Assembly: GCA_022393335.1 (NCBI GenBank)
Contig: JAJEKB010021827.1
Span: 648,233 to 712,232, forward strand
Direction of reading: 5' to 3'
Source: Macrotrachela quadricornifera
Lineage: Eukaryota > Rotifera > Eurotatoria > Philodinida > Philodinidae
DNA length: 64,000 nucleotides
Under the pieces are notes generated by a model that did no database searches, was not told where the DNA came from, and worked only from the letters and a program-made list of their open reading frames with translations. The stretch's first letter is position 1. The number at the start of each line of letters is the position of its first letter. This document shows, one piece after another, positions 1-12,165 of the stretch. Made by a program: the position numbers and the translations under genes.

Positions 1-174
1 CACCATCACCATAATAAGGTTTATTATTGTTTTTTTTGTTCAGTTGCACCATCAGTTTCTTTTAAAAGTTAAATAGCTCCTAGAAAGTTATAAAGATCAC
101 GTCTAGATTGTTCTTGAAAATGTATCCTTTTCGAGGCGATGGGTCCCACCGATTGGACCCTCTATAATTTACGG

Positions 175-497
175 TAGCTAGTCAACCATGAAAATAAAAT
201 GTTTTCAGAAAATTTCTTCGTCTATCAGAGTTTGTAGTGCTATCTACGCTAATCAATTTGATAAAAAAATATTCTAAATTTGGGCAATGAATGACGATGC
301 TATGATTAAAATACCGAAAAAATGTTCTAGCTCTAGCACATTAAGCTCCTTGAAGTTTTTCAGTATTTTGACTCTAGCACCGTATTTATTGATCAAATTT
401 AGAACATTTTTTAATCAAAATGATCAACGTCGATGGCTGCACAAAGTCTGACAGACGAAGAAATTTTCTGAGAACCTTTTATTTTTAGGGCTGGCTA
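175..497. mobile_element. foldback MITE-like element, TA-flanked
   Basis: The first ~155 bases read as the imperfect reverse complement of the last ~150. The left arm opens GGTAGCTAGTCAACC and the right arm closes GGCTGGCTACC. Both arms hold the match around TTCAGAAAATTTCTTCGTCT, and the centre lies near 316-362. A TA sits at each edge, as expected for a Tc1/mariner-type target duplication. No coding capacity is visible. Classification rests on architecture only. Confidence 0.6.
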
Positions 498-2012
498 CCT
501 CTGGAAGTACACTAGTTATCCTCTTAAAATTTTTGAGAATTTTCGTGATTCTATAGCCTATTATTACCCTATGAATCATCAGTTATACTCTTGAATTCTA
601 TTTTTAATGGGCTTTCATTTGATATAAAAATCATTTATATCTCTCTTTGCATTTGAGCTGTAATCTTTGGAAAAACATTTTTGGAAACCATATAGAATCA
701 CATTGCCTCGAAAGAATTGTAGAGGCCTTCTCCAAAGAGCACTTAAAAGCTATACGAAGTATGTCTTGATAGCCTTTGAAAAATACCAGGGAGCATTCCT
801 AGATATTTCTTAAAAAGATATAGCGACCATCTCTACATGACTTCTGAAAAGTTATCGAAACTAACCTTAAATGATTCTTGAAAAGTTGTAGGTATGATCC
901 TTCACATAATTCTTAAAAAGTCATAGATGGCTTGTCAACATTAGGTCAACCAGTTTCTATAAGTGATCTATTTTTACCTCTACTCTACTGCACTGCGTCA
1001 TACTTTACTCGTACTTCTGAAGTAGATGAAGTTTCGCTTTTTCTCCCTTGAAAAAGTTCTCGGTTTTGGAGTGTCGAAATTTGGTCGTTTAGAGTTTTGT
1101 CCATTTTGAAAACAAAAAGTGGAACTATACAATAAGCGATCCTTTCTAAATTTGTAGAGCTTTTCACGTTGCATCTTGTGGTATATGATGTTTTTTTTAA
1201 TACAAGCTATTAGGTGATAATAAAACGAAATGCAAGAATGCCTCACCTATTATGGTCTAATGCTATTCGCTAGTTTTTAACAAAAACAGTTCTTATCAAA
1301 ATTTTATTATTATAATATTACTTGAACATTGATCAGTTAGTATTGAAAAATAAAGTGTCATTTTCTCTATCAATTCATGAAAAAGAAGATTCTTTCAAAC
1401 TATCTATAAGAAAACAAAGCTCCTTCGCCACTACTTTTGGATTATCCTAAATATCTTCTTGAAAGTATTTCAAGAAAAAACTCATAAACTATTTGGCAAA
1501 AAAAATTATTATTCAAGTAAAAGTTTAAATGATCATCTGCAAAGTAATGATTTCTTTTTTCTCTTTTTATACATAAAAAAAAACTAATTTTTATTACATT
1601 GATAGGTTTTGTAATTTGTGAAAATGTTTAGTGCATAAAAATATTCCTTTCTTCCAATGTTATTTCAAGAACGAAATCTTCTTTATTAATAAAAATGGCA
1701 CAAATTGATCGATTTCTATGACTACAAATAAAGCATATCTTTTCTAGAAAAAACAACATTGTTTTAAGGAGGTGTAAAAAAAATAATCTATGTATAGTCA
1801 ACAGCAAAATGAAAAAAAATCTAATTCCACTTGTATGGTTTCGGTCATATGCTTCAGCTTACCGAACGAACTCTAAAATTCGAAAGTATTTTTTAATTCT
1901 ATTATTTGAATAGTTACATTGTCAACCTTATAAATAGGGAACTTATAAATATTCCATTGTTGTTATTTTTCTTCTGTTTTGTGTTGCGGGTTAACTGCAA
2001 AAAGTACAAACA
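498..2012. other. intergenic, no gene recognised; partial repeat copy at about 1020-1260
   Basis: AT-rich DNA upstream of the first gene. Short reading frames at 985-1246 lie over a one-armed copy of the repeat found as a two-armed foldback at 9346-9747 and at 57199-57550. The shared core, near 1155-1185, reads TTGTAGAGCTTTTCACGTTG. I see nothing else that can be supported. Confidence 0.5.
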
Positions 2013-5000
2013 ATGTCGATGTCTACGAGAACTTTTGAACGATATTCTGGAATAAAAATTAAACGGATAAAACGTTCAAATCAACAGTCATTCATCTACC
2101 AAAATAAAAGCTACAATCAAAACAAAGAAGTAAATTTTTAAATCTAAAACTCATACCATTTTTTTGCGTTGGTCATATACGAACTTTCTTTTCTCATTCT
2201 AGGTACCTTTTATTCATACTAGACCAAGATCAACAATTTATCCTCTAACCACAACTACGACACTTAATGATTCTTTGGGACACCGGATTGAAAACTATGA
2301 TTTATTTTCTACAGCCGATATATCATTGTTCAGAGAACCAAATGCTCAGTTTTCAAAGACAATTACACCTGATCATATTGAAGCTCAAAGGGTGAGTGAC
2401 TATACCAATCTTAATGCATCTCTGATATTGAACTCTTGAAATAATTCTTTTAAGATAGTAGCAGAAAAAACAAAAATCTTCAAAATGACATGAAAAAATT
2501 TAACATTCAAACTTAAATATCAGTTTGTCTAATCGATAATGAATAATAATTATTGAATTGTAGTTAAGATATCCAATAGGATTTATTAGTTATATAAGAA
2601 GATTCTTTTTGGTCTTCTGACATTATATAAAATCATTTTCAACAAAAATATAATAACAGAAAATTCAATCAACATAGAATTGAAATTGAATCAGACGAGA
2701 ACGGGTTTCGATAAGAATAACAAAAACAAAGAATATGTATTTATCTATAATTATTCATTTTTTAACCACTGTAATTTATAAATCATCTTTGAAAAAAATT
2801 ATTACATAGATTAAATACAATAATTACTATTCCCAAATATTTATGAAAAAATCAAGAAGCCGCAAAATAAATTTTATATATCAATTAATTATATTCGATC
2901 ATATGCCATTGAAAAAAAAATAGTTATCACTTTTAAATAGAAATTTTAATTTGCCTTTTATATACTATTTGAATACACATGATTAAGAATCAGCGAAGAA
3001 ATTCTGAATAGATCTGTATTTAAGTTGACAAGAATATTTATACTTAGATCTTATTGTAATTATACAACATTATTCAATTAAAAAAAGAAGTGTTTCAACA
3101 TTATATCAGTTTTATATCTTTTTTTAGGGTAATGCTATGTGTAATAATAGTTTTGCAAGCAAGAACAAATCATTTGATTTGACAATGAACAATGAGATGA
3201 ATTTAAGAGTAAGTTATTTCTATTAAAATAACTATTGAAAAAAGGAATGATCTCGATGCATGCACATAAACTGAAATAGCTTTTCAAAAAAAAAACTATT
3301 CGTGTTTTCAATAGAATTTGAGCTCTAAATAGATTCATAATATTATCATTATGAACCTTTAAAAATCCATTATAAAAACGACGAATTATTGAGAGCAAAA
3401 TTGTGTACATAAAATGTTTTTTTAATGAAGAGTTAATCAACATTTCACATATTTATTATAAAAAGAAGAATATTCTTATAGGAAGATGTTTGGTCTTCGG
3501 AAAATGGCAGAAAGACTTCAAATAATCGTTATAATACACAAGATTGGAAGACAATGGCTAGTTCGAAGAAGAACTATCGGAAAAGATTCAAGTAACAGAC
3601 ATATATTATAATGTTACTTGTACGATTAATATATGTTGTAATTATTGTATTTCTACACATAGATGTGGCGTTAAAATATGTGGTTGTCATCCATGTCTCT
3701 GTTACCTTATAACAGCTTTGAGTATTGCCTTATTACTTGTTGGCATCGGTACAGCTTTGGTTTTTACTCAGATTCAAAAGCATACCACTACAACAACAAT
3801 ATCAAGTAAGCAAAAGAGATTGAACTGTTACCATATTATCTAGAACAGTAGATAGATTATTCTTTATAGAAAGAGTTAAAATTAATTTAAAAAATGTTTT
3901 CACAATCAAAATGATTAATTCATTTCCTGAAAATCTTATTTTCAGAATAACGTTTCGATAAAACTTGATAAATATAACGTTCAGTTCGTAAAATAAAACT
4001 TTTTTTTATAGTCTATGAAAGATACCTAAGTATAGTTCTTTATCATCGGATATACTAATATTGTCTACTATTATTATTTAGTTTCTACCGTCGCCACGAC
4101 GGAAGTCATCACATCTATAAACAATACGTGGACGTCTACTAGCACAACTTCAAGTAAGAGATGTCAATGTATATAAAACGCCGGCCATGCGAATTTTCAA
4201 TAAAAATTTATTTTGCCTTTTTTTTTACATTTTGTGATAGAGCGTGAGCTGTTGGTCGCGAAAAAAATACCAAATATTCATAAGATATCGTTTTTCGAGA
4301 AAAATGAACGAATATTTGATATTTTTCAACCGAAAAGAAGCATTTACTAAAGCTAAAAAGTAATTTTTCGTGACCACCAGCTCATGTTCTATCGAAGTAT
4401 ATAAAAATATAGCAAAAGAAATTCTTACTCAAAGTCGCACTGTTTACAACTTACCAAGAATAAGATTATCAAAATTATCAAAAAATTTCTGTACACGTCC
4501 TTTTCAAAATATCGAAATTTTATTCAAATATTTCAACAAAGTCTCAAAAATCCTACACTTTTTGTCTATTATTTCAGTACAAATTATTTTTATTCTGTAC
4601 GAATATCGAACTTACATATGAAATCTTTGATAAATATTAACTGTCAAGTGAATCAATTTCAGATGAAACAAATTAAATTTAGATTAGTTTAGTTTATTTA
4701 GTTGTTCTTAAAATTAAAGTATTCTAGCTAGAGATTATCAAAGATTTGAATGACAATTTTCAAAGAGTCTCCATTTCTTCCAAATCGATATTCTCCAACT
4801 ACATCTTCGTAAATACTATTTGCATGAATTTTCTTTTCTTTCAATCCCCTAATCATGTATAACTTTATATGGAATCGATATATACATATATGAAATGTGT
4901 TTTTCTTCAACTGAATCGAAAAGCATAATTTTTATCGAACGGATTTTAACATTTGTTTCTCTCTAACAAATGGTATTAATGTTTTTGTATATAACTTTAT

Positions 5001-5556
5001 AGCAACCGAAACAACAACGACAACTACGACGACAACAACAACAACTACGACAACAGCTGCAGTATCGAATTATCTAATAAATCCTGGAGGTGAATTTGGT
5101 ACACTAAACTCATGGACGTCTAGCAGCGTTTCCTCGCCAATACTTGATAATGGAACAGCCAACGCCGGTAGCACCCCACCACATAATGGTTCCTATGCTT
5201 TCTACGGTGAATTTGGTGGATCTTTTAGTCAGAAAGTATCTTTAACCAGCATGTTTTCCAATACACAACTTGATTCAGGCTTATTATATGCATACATTTC
5301 ATTTTGGGAGAAGAGTACCAGTGCGCCTACACCTGATACTGCTGAAGTAACTCTCAATTTTCTTTCGGCTACGAATAGTACACTATCTAGTGTCACTACA
5401 GGCCCAAAAGCTTGTACATCAGCTTGGTGCTATGTAACAGGAAATTGGTCTCTTCCTGTAGGTACACGAACAATCGAGTATATGATGAAATTTGTTTTAA
5501 ATTATGGTGGTCACGCCGACGCATGGATTGATGACAACACACTCATTGTCGTTTAA
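2013..5556 (+). CDS. Thr-rich type II membrane protein with C-terminal carbohydrate-binding-like domain
   Basis: Seven exons join in a consistent phase: 2013-2129, 2203-2391, 3128-3208, 3482-3591, 3663-3805, 4082-4153 and 5003-5556, giving 421 residues. Residues 1-165 are a basic, polar N-terminus. A Cys-rich stretch (CGCHPCLC) leads into one membrane segment at about 180-203. A Thr-rich, presumably O-glycosylated stalk follows, encoded by ACA/ACG repeats at 5003-5065. The last ~160 residues form a beta-rich domain beginning NYLINPGGEFGTLNSW, a motif style known from galactose-binding-like carbohydrate modules. There is no signal peptide, so a type II topology with an extracellular C-terminus is inferred. 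Intron 6 (4154-5002) carries a small TA-flanked foldback at 4238-4391. Ligand and function are unknown. Exon joins are confident; the domain call is by motif only. Confidence 0.8.
4238..4391. mobile_element. 150-bp TA-flanked MITE inside an intron
   Basis: GAGCGTGAGCTGTTGGTCGC at the left edge is the near reverse complement of GACCACCAGCTCATGTTC at the right edge, with about four mismatches over ~28 bases. A second inner inverted pair (AAATATTCAT and its partner GAATATTTGA) continues the stem. TA flanks both ends. The element lies wholly in intron 6 of the 2013-5556 gene. Confidence 0.65.
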
Positions 5557-7233
5557 ACAAATGTAAAAAATCTAGAAAAGAAACTAGGATTTTTAATTTA
5601 AATAATACTAGCGAAAGGATCCGAGATTGTCCGGGAAAGTTGACAGTCTTAATATATGCAAGCAAAACTCCTGCTGTGTTCGAGAACATGTAAGAAAACC
5701 TAATCAATGGAGAGGAGACACTCATTAAATCCTATTTTTTGTCCCTGTCCTAATTCTGACTCGTGGACGTAGTGTGAGTCTCGATCCACGTCTAGATTAA
5801 GAAGAGTTTGATGAAATTCTATCGAATTTCTATCTTACCCAAGCATCTATAAGAGCACATACCTGTCTCGATTATTCTCGATCACGCTTGGTTATATTCT
5901 CGGTTTCGGAGCTGTCTAGTTGTTTTTCTAGAGAGGGGGCTCATATGTACAATCGATTTTTCGACAGCACTGCAAGAAGAATCCATTTTGATCGAAACTA
6001 TACACAACGACACATCTAATTGATCTAGAACATTGTATTCACAACATCTATTGATCCGGAGAATTACGACAATATATCGTACTTTGTACTACTGGAATCA
6101 CACTGAATTTCGATTAGTTGCAAAGAAAGATAGGCAGAAAGATATTTGTGGGACAGATCCTTTAGCAATCTAAAGAGTCGGCATCTATGACGAACATATT
6201 TTGCATCTCATAGACTCCCAAGAAATCGTTTTCTTCAAGATTTAGTTTGTATATGACATGTATCACCCAATAGACTTCCGATTTCTAATGTTCTTCCTCT
6301 GATCATCTGATGATATTCACTTTCCTTCGAAACTCGATTCCCGTTGATTTCTGGCTAACCAATAAGATTTTGAGATGATTGAACTGCAAATTCAAGCTCA
6401 ATATCCTCGAAAATCCTTAGGTAAATGTCTTGTGATTGCTCATAATGTGCTGCTCAGTAGTTTTTCGATACTACCGAATGCTGCAATCTCATTGGTCAGA
6501 TACTTAGGCGGTCCTGTTGAAGGTAGATGACCAATGTTTTTTTAACAAAAAATAGTCGTTGACCTCCTTTTGAATGAGAGAATGGTCCCTCAAAAGTTTC
6601 ATTGCATCTGCTAGTATCGTATCCAAATGGATGAAGAACAAACAAACTTTGTTCTTTATATATATAGATCTGATTATGTATATAATCATACTTTTACAAA
6701 GAAATTTTCTTCAAGAACGATACCATCATTTGTTATTATAACTTCGTTAATGACTGTGAAAAGTAATTGAATTTCAAACAGATTTTAAAATCGTTTTTAA
6801 TCAGTCATGAATATTATTTACTAGCTTGTAAGCTTGTATAATATGAAATCTAACAAAATGCCTTGGTTTAGTCATTTAAAAATAGTAACATTCATCGATG
6901 CTTTAACAGTTATATACCATTATTTATTCTATAATTTATAAATGATATAAGCGGTTAAGAGAAAAAAAAGCTTGTCCTTGTATATTATCTTGTATATTTT
7001 ATCTGAAGAAATCAACTTTATCGAGAAAAGAATTATGAAAAATTCAGATCAAAAGATCGAGAAAGAGATTATAAATGTCGAATTTTAACATGTCTTTTTC
7101 TTTCAACATTTTCATTATCGCAAAAAACCGAATGAAATATTAAGTTTCATTCTAAATAAAAAGAGCAAACATTTTATTTCTCTTATTATATGAATTATCT
7201 TTGTATTGAATACATTATTACAATACATTTCAT
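5557..7233. other. intergenic, no feature recognised
   Basis: No open frame longer than about 60 codons and no clear inverted or tandem repeat was seen. The 5' flank of the next gene (about 6950-7233) is strongly AT-rich. Confidence 0.4.
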
Positions 7234-8529
7234 ATGGCACTATTCTCAACTCATTTCAAAGAATATGAACGAATAACAAGTTCATCACAACCATGTTCTG
7301 CTCATCAATGTCAAAATTTACCATATAGTGTATGTAATCATTGTAATCATCATTTTTGTAATGATCATTCGAATGAACATGAAAATCGATGTAGTCAAAC
7401 TCTACCATATCTAACCAAAACTATTGATAAACTTATTGTTCAAACATCATCTGTTGAATTTCATTGTCTCGAACAACTTGAACGGTGGCGTTTATACGCT
7501 TATCAATGCATCGATCGTTATTGTGATAGAAAACGTCATGATTTAGTCGAGGAAAAACAAGAAGATTTAAAGAAAGAACTTGATCATCTTCGAAATAAAT
7601 TAGATGATTTAATGGAAAAACAGAATAGCAAACATGATCAACTTAATCAAATCAATCATGATGTTCACCTAATTGAAGTTAAACTCACTGAACTTGATCA
7701 TCTTCGATTAACACTTCGTCCATTAATTATTGACGAAAATTTAATTAATTCACAAGATCTTTTTCCTTTACCACATGCACATTATACTCTTCATTTAAAA
7801 TCTGGTAATGAAAGTTCGATTGGTAGTAATGAACAACATCTTCTTGTTGAGCGAGAAGGTAAACATCTATGTTTAATTGATCAAAACTTCACTATTGTTA
7901 ATGAAATACCATTTAATCACAATGGCATTCATAGTATATTTTGGTCATCGTCTATTAATCGATATATCATTATTAGCTTTAAAGAAATATTTACTCTTGA
8001 TGAAAAAACAATGGCACTTGAAGAATGCTCTATATCATCGAACGTTGATTGGTGGCGTGGAACAGTCTCAAATGATACTTTGTTCTTATCATCAGCAGAA
8101 TGGGGTTCATCAATTCATGAATTTGATCTTCGATTACATTTTCAATATATTAAAGCATGGCATACACCAATAACTTGTGGAAAAGATGAAATTATTTGTG
8201 ATCTAAAATGGAATAATGGTTTTCTTGCTATTCCTATTTTCAATAAACACAAGGTGCAAAGTCGTTTTGATCTTCGTTCATCAACAACACTTGATTGTAT
8301 ATGGTCACTTCATATTCATGGACGTTGTCGTTGCTGTTTGATTAATGGTGATCAATGGTTAGTTATGGATCGTGATGATTATCAATTTTTTCATATATCT
8401 GCCGATGGTCGACTTTTGAAAACAGATAAATATGAACATCATCAACCACTTGAAGATGTTACAATTTGGACTGAAAATAAAGTTGTCGTTTTAACAAAAA
8501 AAACTATTAATATACATGAAATTCGCTGA
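7234..8529 (+). CDS. B-box-type zinc finger, coiled-coil and beta-propeller-like protein
   Basis: A single exon of 431 codons. Residues 21-52 carry a Cys/His array (C21, H24, C26, C34, C37, C42, H45, H49) spaced like a B-box zinc finger of the TRIM type, and no RING domain precedes it. Residues ~60-165 are charged and heptad-like, predicted coiled coil. From ~185 to the end there are repeated beta-strand and Trp-rich blades with spacing resembling WD40/NHL propellers, for example FWSSSINRYIIISF and IWSLHIHGRCRCCLING. TRIM-like proteins without RING usually act as scaffolds; no specific partner can be inferred. The start is the first ATG of the frame, preceded by AT-rich sequence. An exact orthologue is not recognised. 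Confidence 0.85.
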   Translation: MALFSTHFKEYERITSSSQPCSAHQCQNLPYSVCNHCNHHFCNDHSNEHENRCSQTLPYLTKTIDKLIVQTSSVEFHCLEQLERWRLYAYQCIDRYCDRKRHDLVEEKQEDLKKELDHLRNKLDDLMEKQNSKHDQLNQINHDVHLIEVKLTELDHLRLTLRPLIIDENLINSQDLFPLPHAHYTLHLKSGNESSIGSNEQHLLVEREGKHLCLIDQNFTIVNEIPFNHNGIHSIFWSSSINRYIIISFKEIFTLDEKTMALEECSISSNVDWWRGTVSNDTLFLSSAEWGSSIHEFDLRLHFQYIKAWHTPITCGKDEIICDLKWNNGFLAIPIFNKHKVQSRFDLRSSTTLDCIWSLHIHGRCRCCLINGDQWLVMDRDDYQFFHISADGRLLKTDKYEHHQPLEDVTIWTENKVVVLTKKTINIHEIR

Positions 8530-9345
8530 AAATATCTACAGACTTTTATTGACTAAAAATAGCATAGAACTTTTTATTAATATATTTAGATATAAACTAA
8601 ATGAAATTTTGGATTTACTCAATTCATAAAGCATGTCATGTAAGAAAACTGAATGTAACAAAAGTAGAGAAAAAATAAATATGAAAACCTTGGATTTCAA
8701 TCCGAGTGTTATATATACTTCAAAAAGTAAAAAAAATTGACGAGAAATTGATTTTGATCGACACTATCTAAAAACTAGTTAACTTGAGTATATGCTCAGC
8801 ATTTTGATCTTATCTCGTGAATGGCTTGGCCATTTGAGCTTGGAGATGTCTCAATTTGACAAAACACAGTTTAGTTTAAAAATTCATTCTACTCAAGTGG
8901 GTAAGATATGGAATAAAGCAAGTGCTATAAGTCAAAACCTGCATAAATCTTAATAAATACTACATTCCTGGGAGATAGTATTTTGAACTTTTCTCATGTG
9001 GTGCACAAAGTCCTTGACTTCTTTTTCTAGCAGACATAGATCTCGTCAAGACACATCTCTTGACACTAAATTGTAACGATAGAAAAAACGGGGAAGTGAA
9101 GTTAGCATGGATTCTACTGCAGACCACCCTATCCAGCGACCATTGACTCTGTTCCCAGATTGATACTTAGGGCATACCAAAAGTAGTGGAAGCGGCACTT
9201 TTTTTGCTTACAGAAAGCTCGAAATAATTTTCTTCTTTTATAAATAGATAGAGTGTCTTTTACTCTATTTTTCTATACTATTTGATCACTACTCATCTAC
9301 TACCATAATAATGGAATTTTGATAAAAACTATTTTTGTTGGCACC
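8530..9345. other. intergenic, no feature recognised
   Basis: AT-rich spacer between the propeller protein and the foldback at 9346. No coding frame or repeat is supported. Confidence 0.4.
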
Positions 9346-9747
9346 TAGTTAGTTGTTTCAGATCATAACGTATGGAGTATTTTGTATTCCATTTTATCAT
9401 CGTTTAATACTTTCTATTAAAAAAAAAGAAAGTATACCGTAAGATGCGGCGTGAAAAGTTCTACAATTTCTAAAGGACTACTTATTTTATAGTTGCATGT
9501 TTTTGTTTTCTAAATGAACAAAACTTTGAGCGACTATATTTCGACGTTACGAAAACAGGATCTTTTTTTCCTAACAGTTGTATTCGTTATTGTCTATGTC
9601 ACTTTTTCATAGCTGTTCTTTGTAAATTGTAGAGCTTTTCACGCTGCATCTTACGGTATACTTTCTTTTTTTTTAATAGAAAGTATTAAACGATGATAAA
9701 ATGGAATACAAAATGCTCCATACGTTATGATCTGAAACAACTAACTA
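9346..9747. mobile_element. 402-bp foldback element, TA-flanked
   Basis: Arms of ~125 bases begin TAGTTAGTTGTTTCAGATCA and end TGATCTGAAACAACTAACTA as near-exact reverse complements. The inner arm ends carry the module AGATGCGGCGTGAAAAG and its complement CTTTTCACGCTGCATCT. TA is present at both edges. The same module occurs at 1155-1185 and in the 57 kb element. Confidence 0.75.
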
Positions 9748-9806
9748 CTATCCATTTCAAAATAGAAGGCGAGTGATTGTAAGTTGAATAACTCGAGAAC
9801 AGTAAC

Positions 9807-11467
9807 AGCTATTGAGGTCGGGGTTTTCGTTGTTGCGTAGCCAAGATTGCGACACGTAATGATATGTAAAAAAAAATTTTTTTCCCCGTTAACCTGAGGG
9901 GGGTTTCAGGCAAACCTTTGCAAACCAGGCATGCTAAAGATAGAAGACATAATGGATGTCTTCTGTACATTTATACGCAAACCGCAGGTTTCTACGACGT
10001 TCCGTTCGAATGCTACAGTTCCTACAGCAAAACCTGTGAAAAACAAGGTTTTCAGCCCGGAAAGCATGCTTTTTTGTTCGATACACGTTTCAACACGATG
10101 CCTTTATAGGTTTTCTACATCGCTGCTCATTGTGGCAATGATTGTTTTGCTCTACCGTAAAGTTTATTTTTGTCCATTGTCGAAATCGGCTCCGTTTCAG
10201 CCAATTTTGAGCCTATTGGACCTTGAGTTTGACCCAATTTTTCATTTCGAAAGCGTTATTTAGTTCATGATATTTGCGTGTGATTATCAGCGTTTACAAT
10301 AAGTCGCGAAAGTGTCAAGAAATCTAAGTACTGTTTATTTACAGAAAAATTGTACAAATATCTAATCAAAAATCTATATCTTCTTCATTGTCTGTGTTGA
10401 TATGGTAGTCAGACTCGCCATGTTCGTCTTCACTGAGTAAATGTGGTTCTATATCTTCTTCGATAAAATCGTCGACAGTGCAAAATTTCTCTTCGGCCTT
10501 TCGAGCGTGATCGATTGATCGACGACTGGTTTCATCGTCGAGAGCAGCAATGTACTCTTCTGACAAGGAGCGAATGTCGCTTAGACGAAAGTGATTGTTG
10601 TGAGAGCGCACATAAGATGAAATCCAACAAAGAAAAGATGATAGAATAAAGATGGACAGTGAGAAGATAGTGGAAATAGAAGATGAACAAAGAGAACAGA
10701 TGATGGAATACAGAAAAACAAAAAGTATGTCATCATATGTTCACATATGGTAAAAGAACAAAAACATATGTGACGAAGGAAAAGAGATATATGTATAGAA
10801 CAGAAAGAAACATGTAAATTTGTAGAGGATGATATATATCATCCTCTAACAGAATGCTCCATAAACAGCAAACTTACTCTTATATAGAGTGTGCATAATT
10901 TAGAGGAGAAAGAAGCGCTATGCACCAATTATTCTGATATTCAATTGTACATTGAAGGATGGAACGATCAGACTTCACTTACAACGCACAAGTAGTATTG
11001 TTTTAGGCGTAATTCAAGGTCCAATAGGCTCAAAACTGGCTGAAATGGAGCCGATTTCGACAATGGACAAAAATAAACTTTACGGTAGAGCAAAACAATC
11101 ATTGCCACAATGAGCAGCAATGTAGAAAACCTATAAAGGCATCGTGTTGGAACGTGTATCGAACAAAAAAGCATGCTTTCCGGGCTGAAAACCTTGTTTT
11201 TCACAGGTTTTGCTGTAGGAACTGTAGCATTCGAACGGAACGTCGTAGAAACCTGCGGTTTGCGTATAAATGTACAGAAGACTCTTGCGCATCAAATGCA
11301 TGTGTCCAAAACAAACATCCATCATGTCTTCTATCTTTAGCATGCCCGGTTTGCAAAGGTTTGCCTGAAAATCCTCCTCAGGCTAACGGGAAAAAAAACT
11401 TTTTTTACATATCATTACGTGCCCCAATCTTGGCTACGCAACAACGAAAACCCGACCTCAATAGTTG
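9807..11467. mobile_element. 1.66-kb element with ~430-bp terminal inverted repeats
   Basis: The left arm (9807 to about 10230) starts CTATTGAGGTCGGGGTTTTC. It is the reverse complement, with small indels, of the right arm (about 11010-11467), which ends GACCTCAATAGTTG. The arms contain mutually antisense open frames with the same deduced residues (9931-10263 plus, 10968-11343 minus), a side effect of the inverted arms. The ~780-bp unique centre holds an acidic 81-codon frame on the minus strand. The right arm carries an extra ~30-bp segment near 11284-11313 that the left lacks. No clear target duplication was found. The superfamily is unknown. Confidence 0.75.
10366..10611 (-). CDS. small acidic open reading frame in the centre of the long-TIR element
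   Basis: An 81-codon frame that starts MRSHNNHFRLSDIRSLSEEY and ends in the acidic tail NTDNEEDIDF. Codon third positions are less AT-biased than in neighbouring host genes. It is the only candidate cargo or transposition-related frame in the element. No transposase motif (DDE or similar) is visible. It may be the C-terminal exon of a larger lost protein. Confidence that it is expressed is low. Confidence 0.35.
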   Translation of the reverse strand: MRSHNNHFRLSDIRSLSEEYIAALDDETSRRSIDHARKAEEKFCTVDDFIEEDIEPHLLSEDEHGESDYHINTDNEEDIDF

Positions 11468-11655
11468 TAGTTTTCTTTTAACATTTGCTTTCTTCATGCA
11501 CTTTCCTTTCTCTCTATATTGCTATCTATCTTTTTTCTTTTCTTTTTCTAGTTCTTTCATTCATTCGTTCTTTCTTTCTTTCATTTTGTCTTTACTGACC
11601 TTATTGTTAGTCGTTGTTTCGTTAATCAAAAACCAAAATTTTCATTCGAAAAAAA

Positions 11656-12165
11656 ATGGCTATTATTAGTGAAGAAGAAGTACTTCTTTTCAAAAAAAAG
11701 ATGTTTATTATCGTTTGCTTGTTTTTAGAATGCAAATGAAAAGCAATGTGTACTATCAGCAGTAAAATCAGGTTGTACACTATTAGACTGCACACATGGT
11801 TATAAATTGAAACACTGTCGCATAGCGATTCTGATGTTACAACAGCAATACAACATTAATACCTTAGTGAACGCCATTGGTATTTTTCTTTATAATCGAC
11901 TTTTATTTCTCGTTCAGAATATAGAAGAAACTATGATGCAAATGGTAACACGTGGTAATAGAAACGGAAATATGGACGATGTAATATTTTCGAATAAAGA
12001 AAAAATGATTGAAGCCATTGCTACAGTAAGTATTTTGTTATTTCCTTCTTCCGTTTATGGGGTAGTCTTTGTTTGTCATAGGTTGCAGTTATTAAACTTG
12101 GTATTATAGATTATTTCAAGGCATTGTGCAGCGATAAGTGTTTGATTATTCGCTTAGTAGTATAA
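11656..12165 (+). CDS. small four-exon gene of unknown function
   Basis: Exons 11656-11679, 11729-11866, 11918-12025 and 12082-12165 join entirely in phase 0 through introns of 49-56 bp with GT and AG ends, giving 117 residues that start MAIISEEENANEKQC and end at TAA. The length and composition of the introns match those of the confident genes in this window. Exon 2 encodes four cysteines around SGCTLLDCTHGYKLKHC. Exon 4 ends with a hydrophobic tail. No family is recognised. It lies just outside the right end of the long-TIR element. Chance openness of four short exons is possible, so transcript support is needed. Confidence 0.5.

Noticed and set aside
3135..3443. 102-codon minus-strand frame
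   Set aside because: Antisense across exon 3 and introns of the 2013-5556 gene; composition of AT-rich noise.
9918..10263. Open frames of 63 and 110 codons, mirrored at 10968-11343
   Set aside because: They lie in the inverted arms of one element and mirror each other; no motif or host codon bias supports a gene.
11154..11669. 171-codon plus-strand frame
   Set aside because: It runs antisense along the right arm and then through low-complexity T-rich sequence (FFSFSSSFIHSFF); not gene-like.
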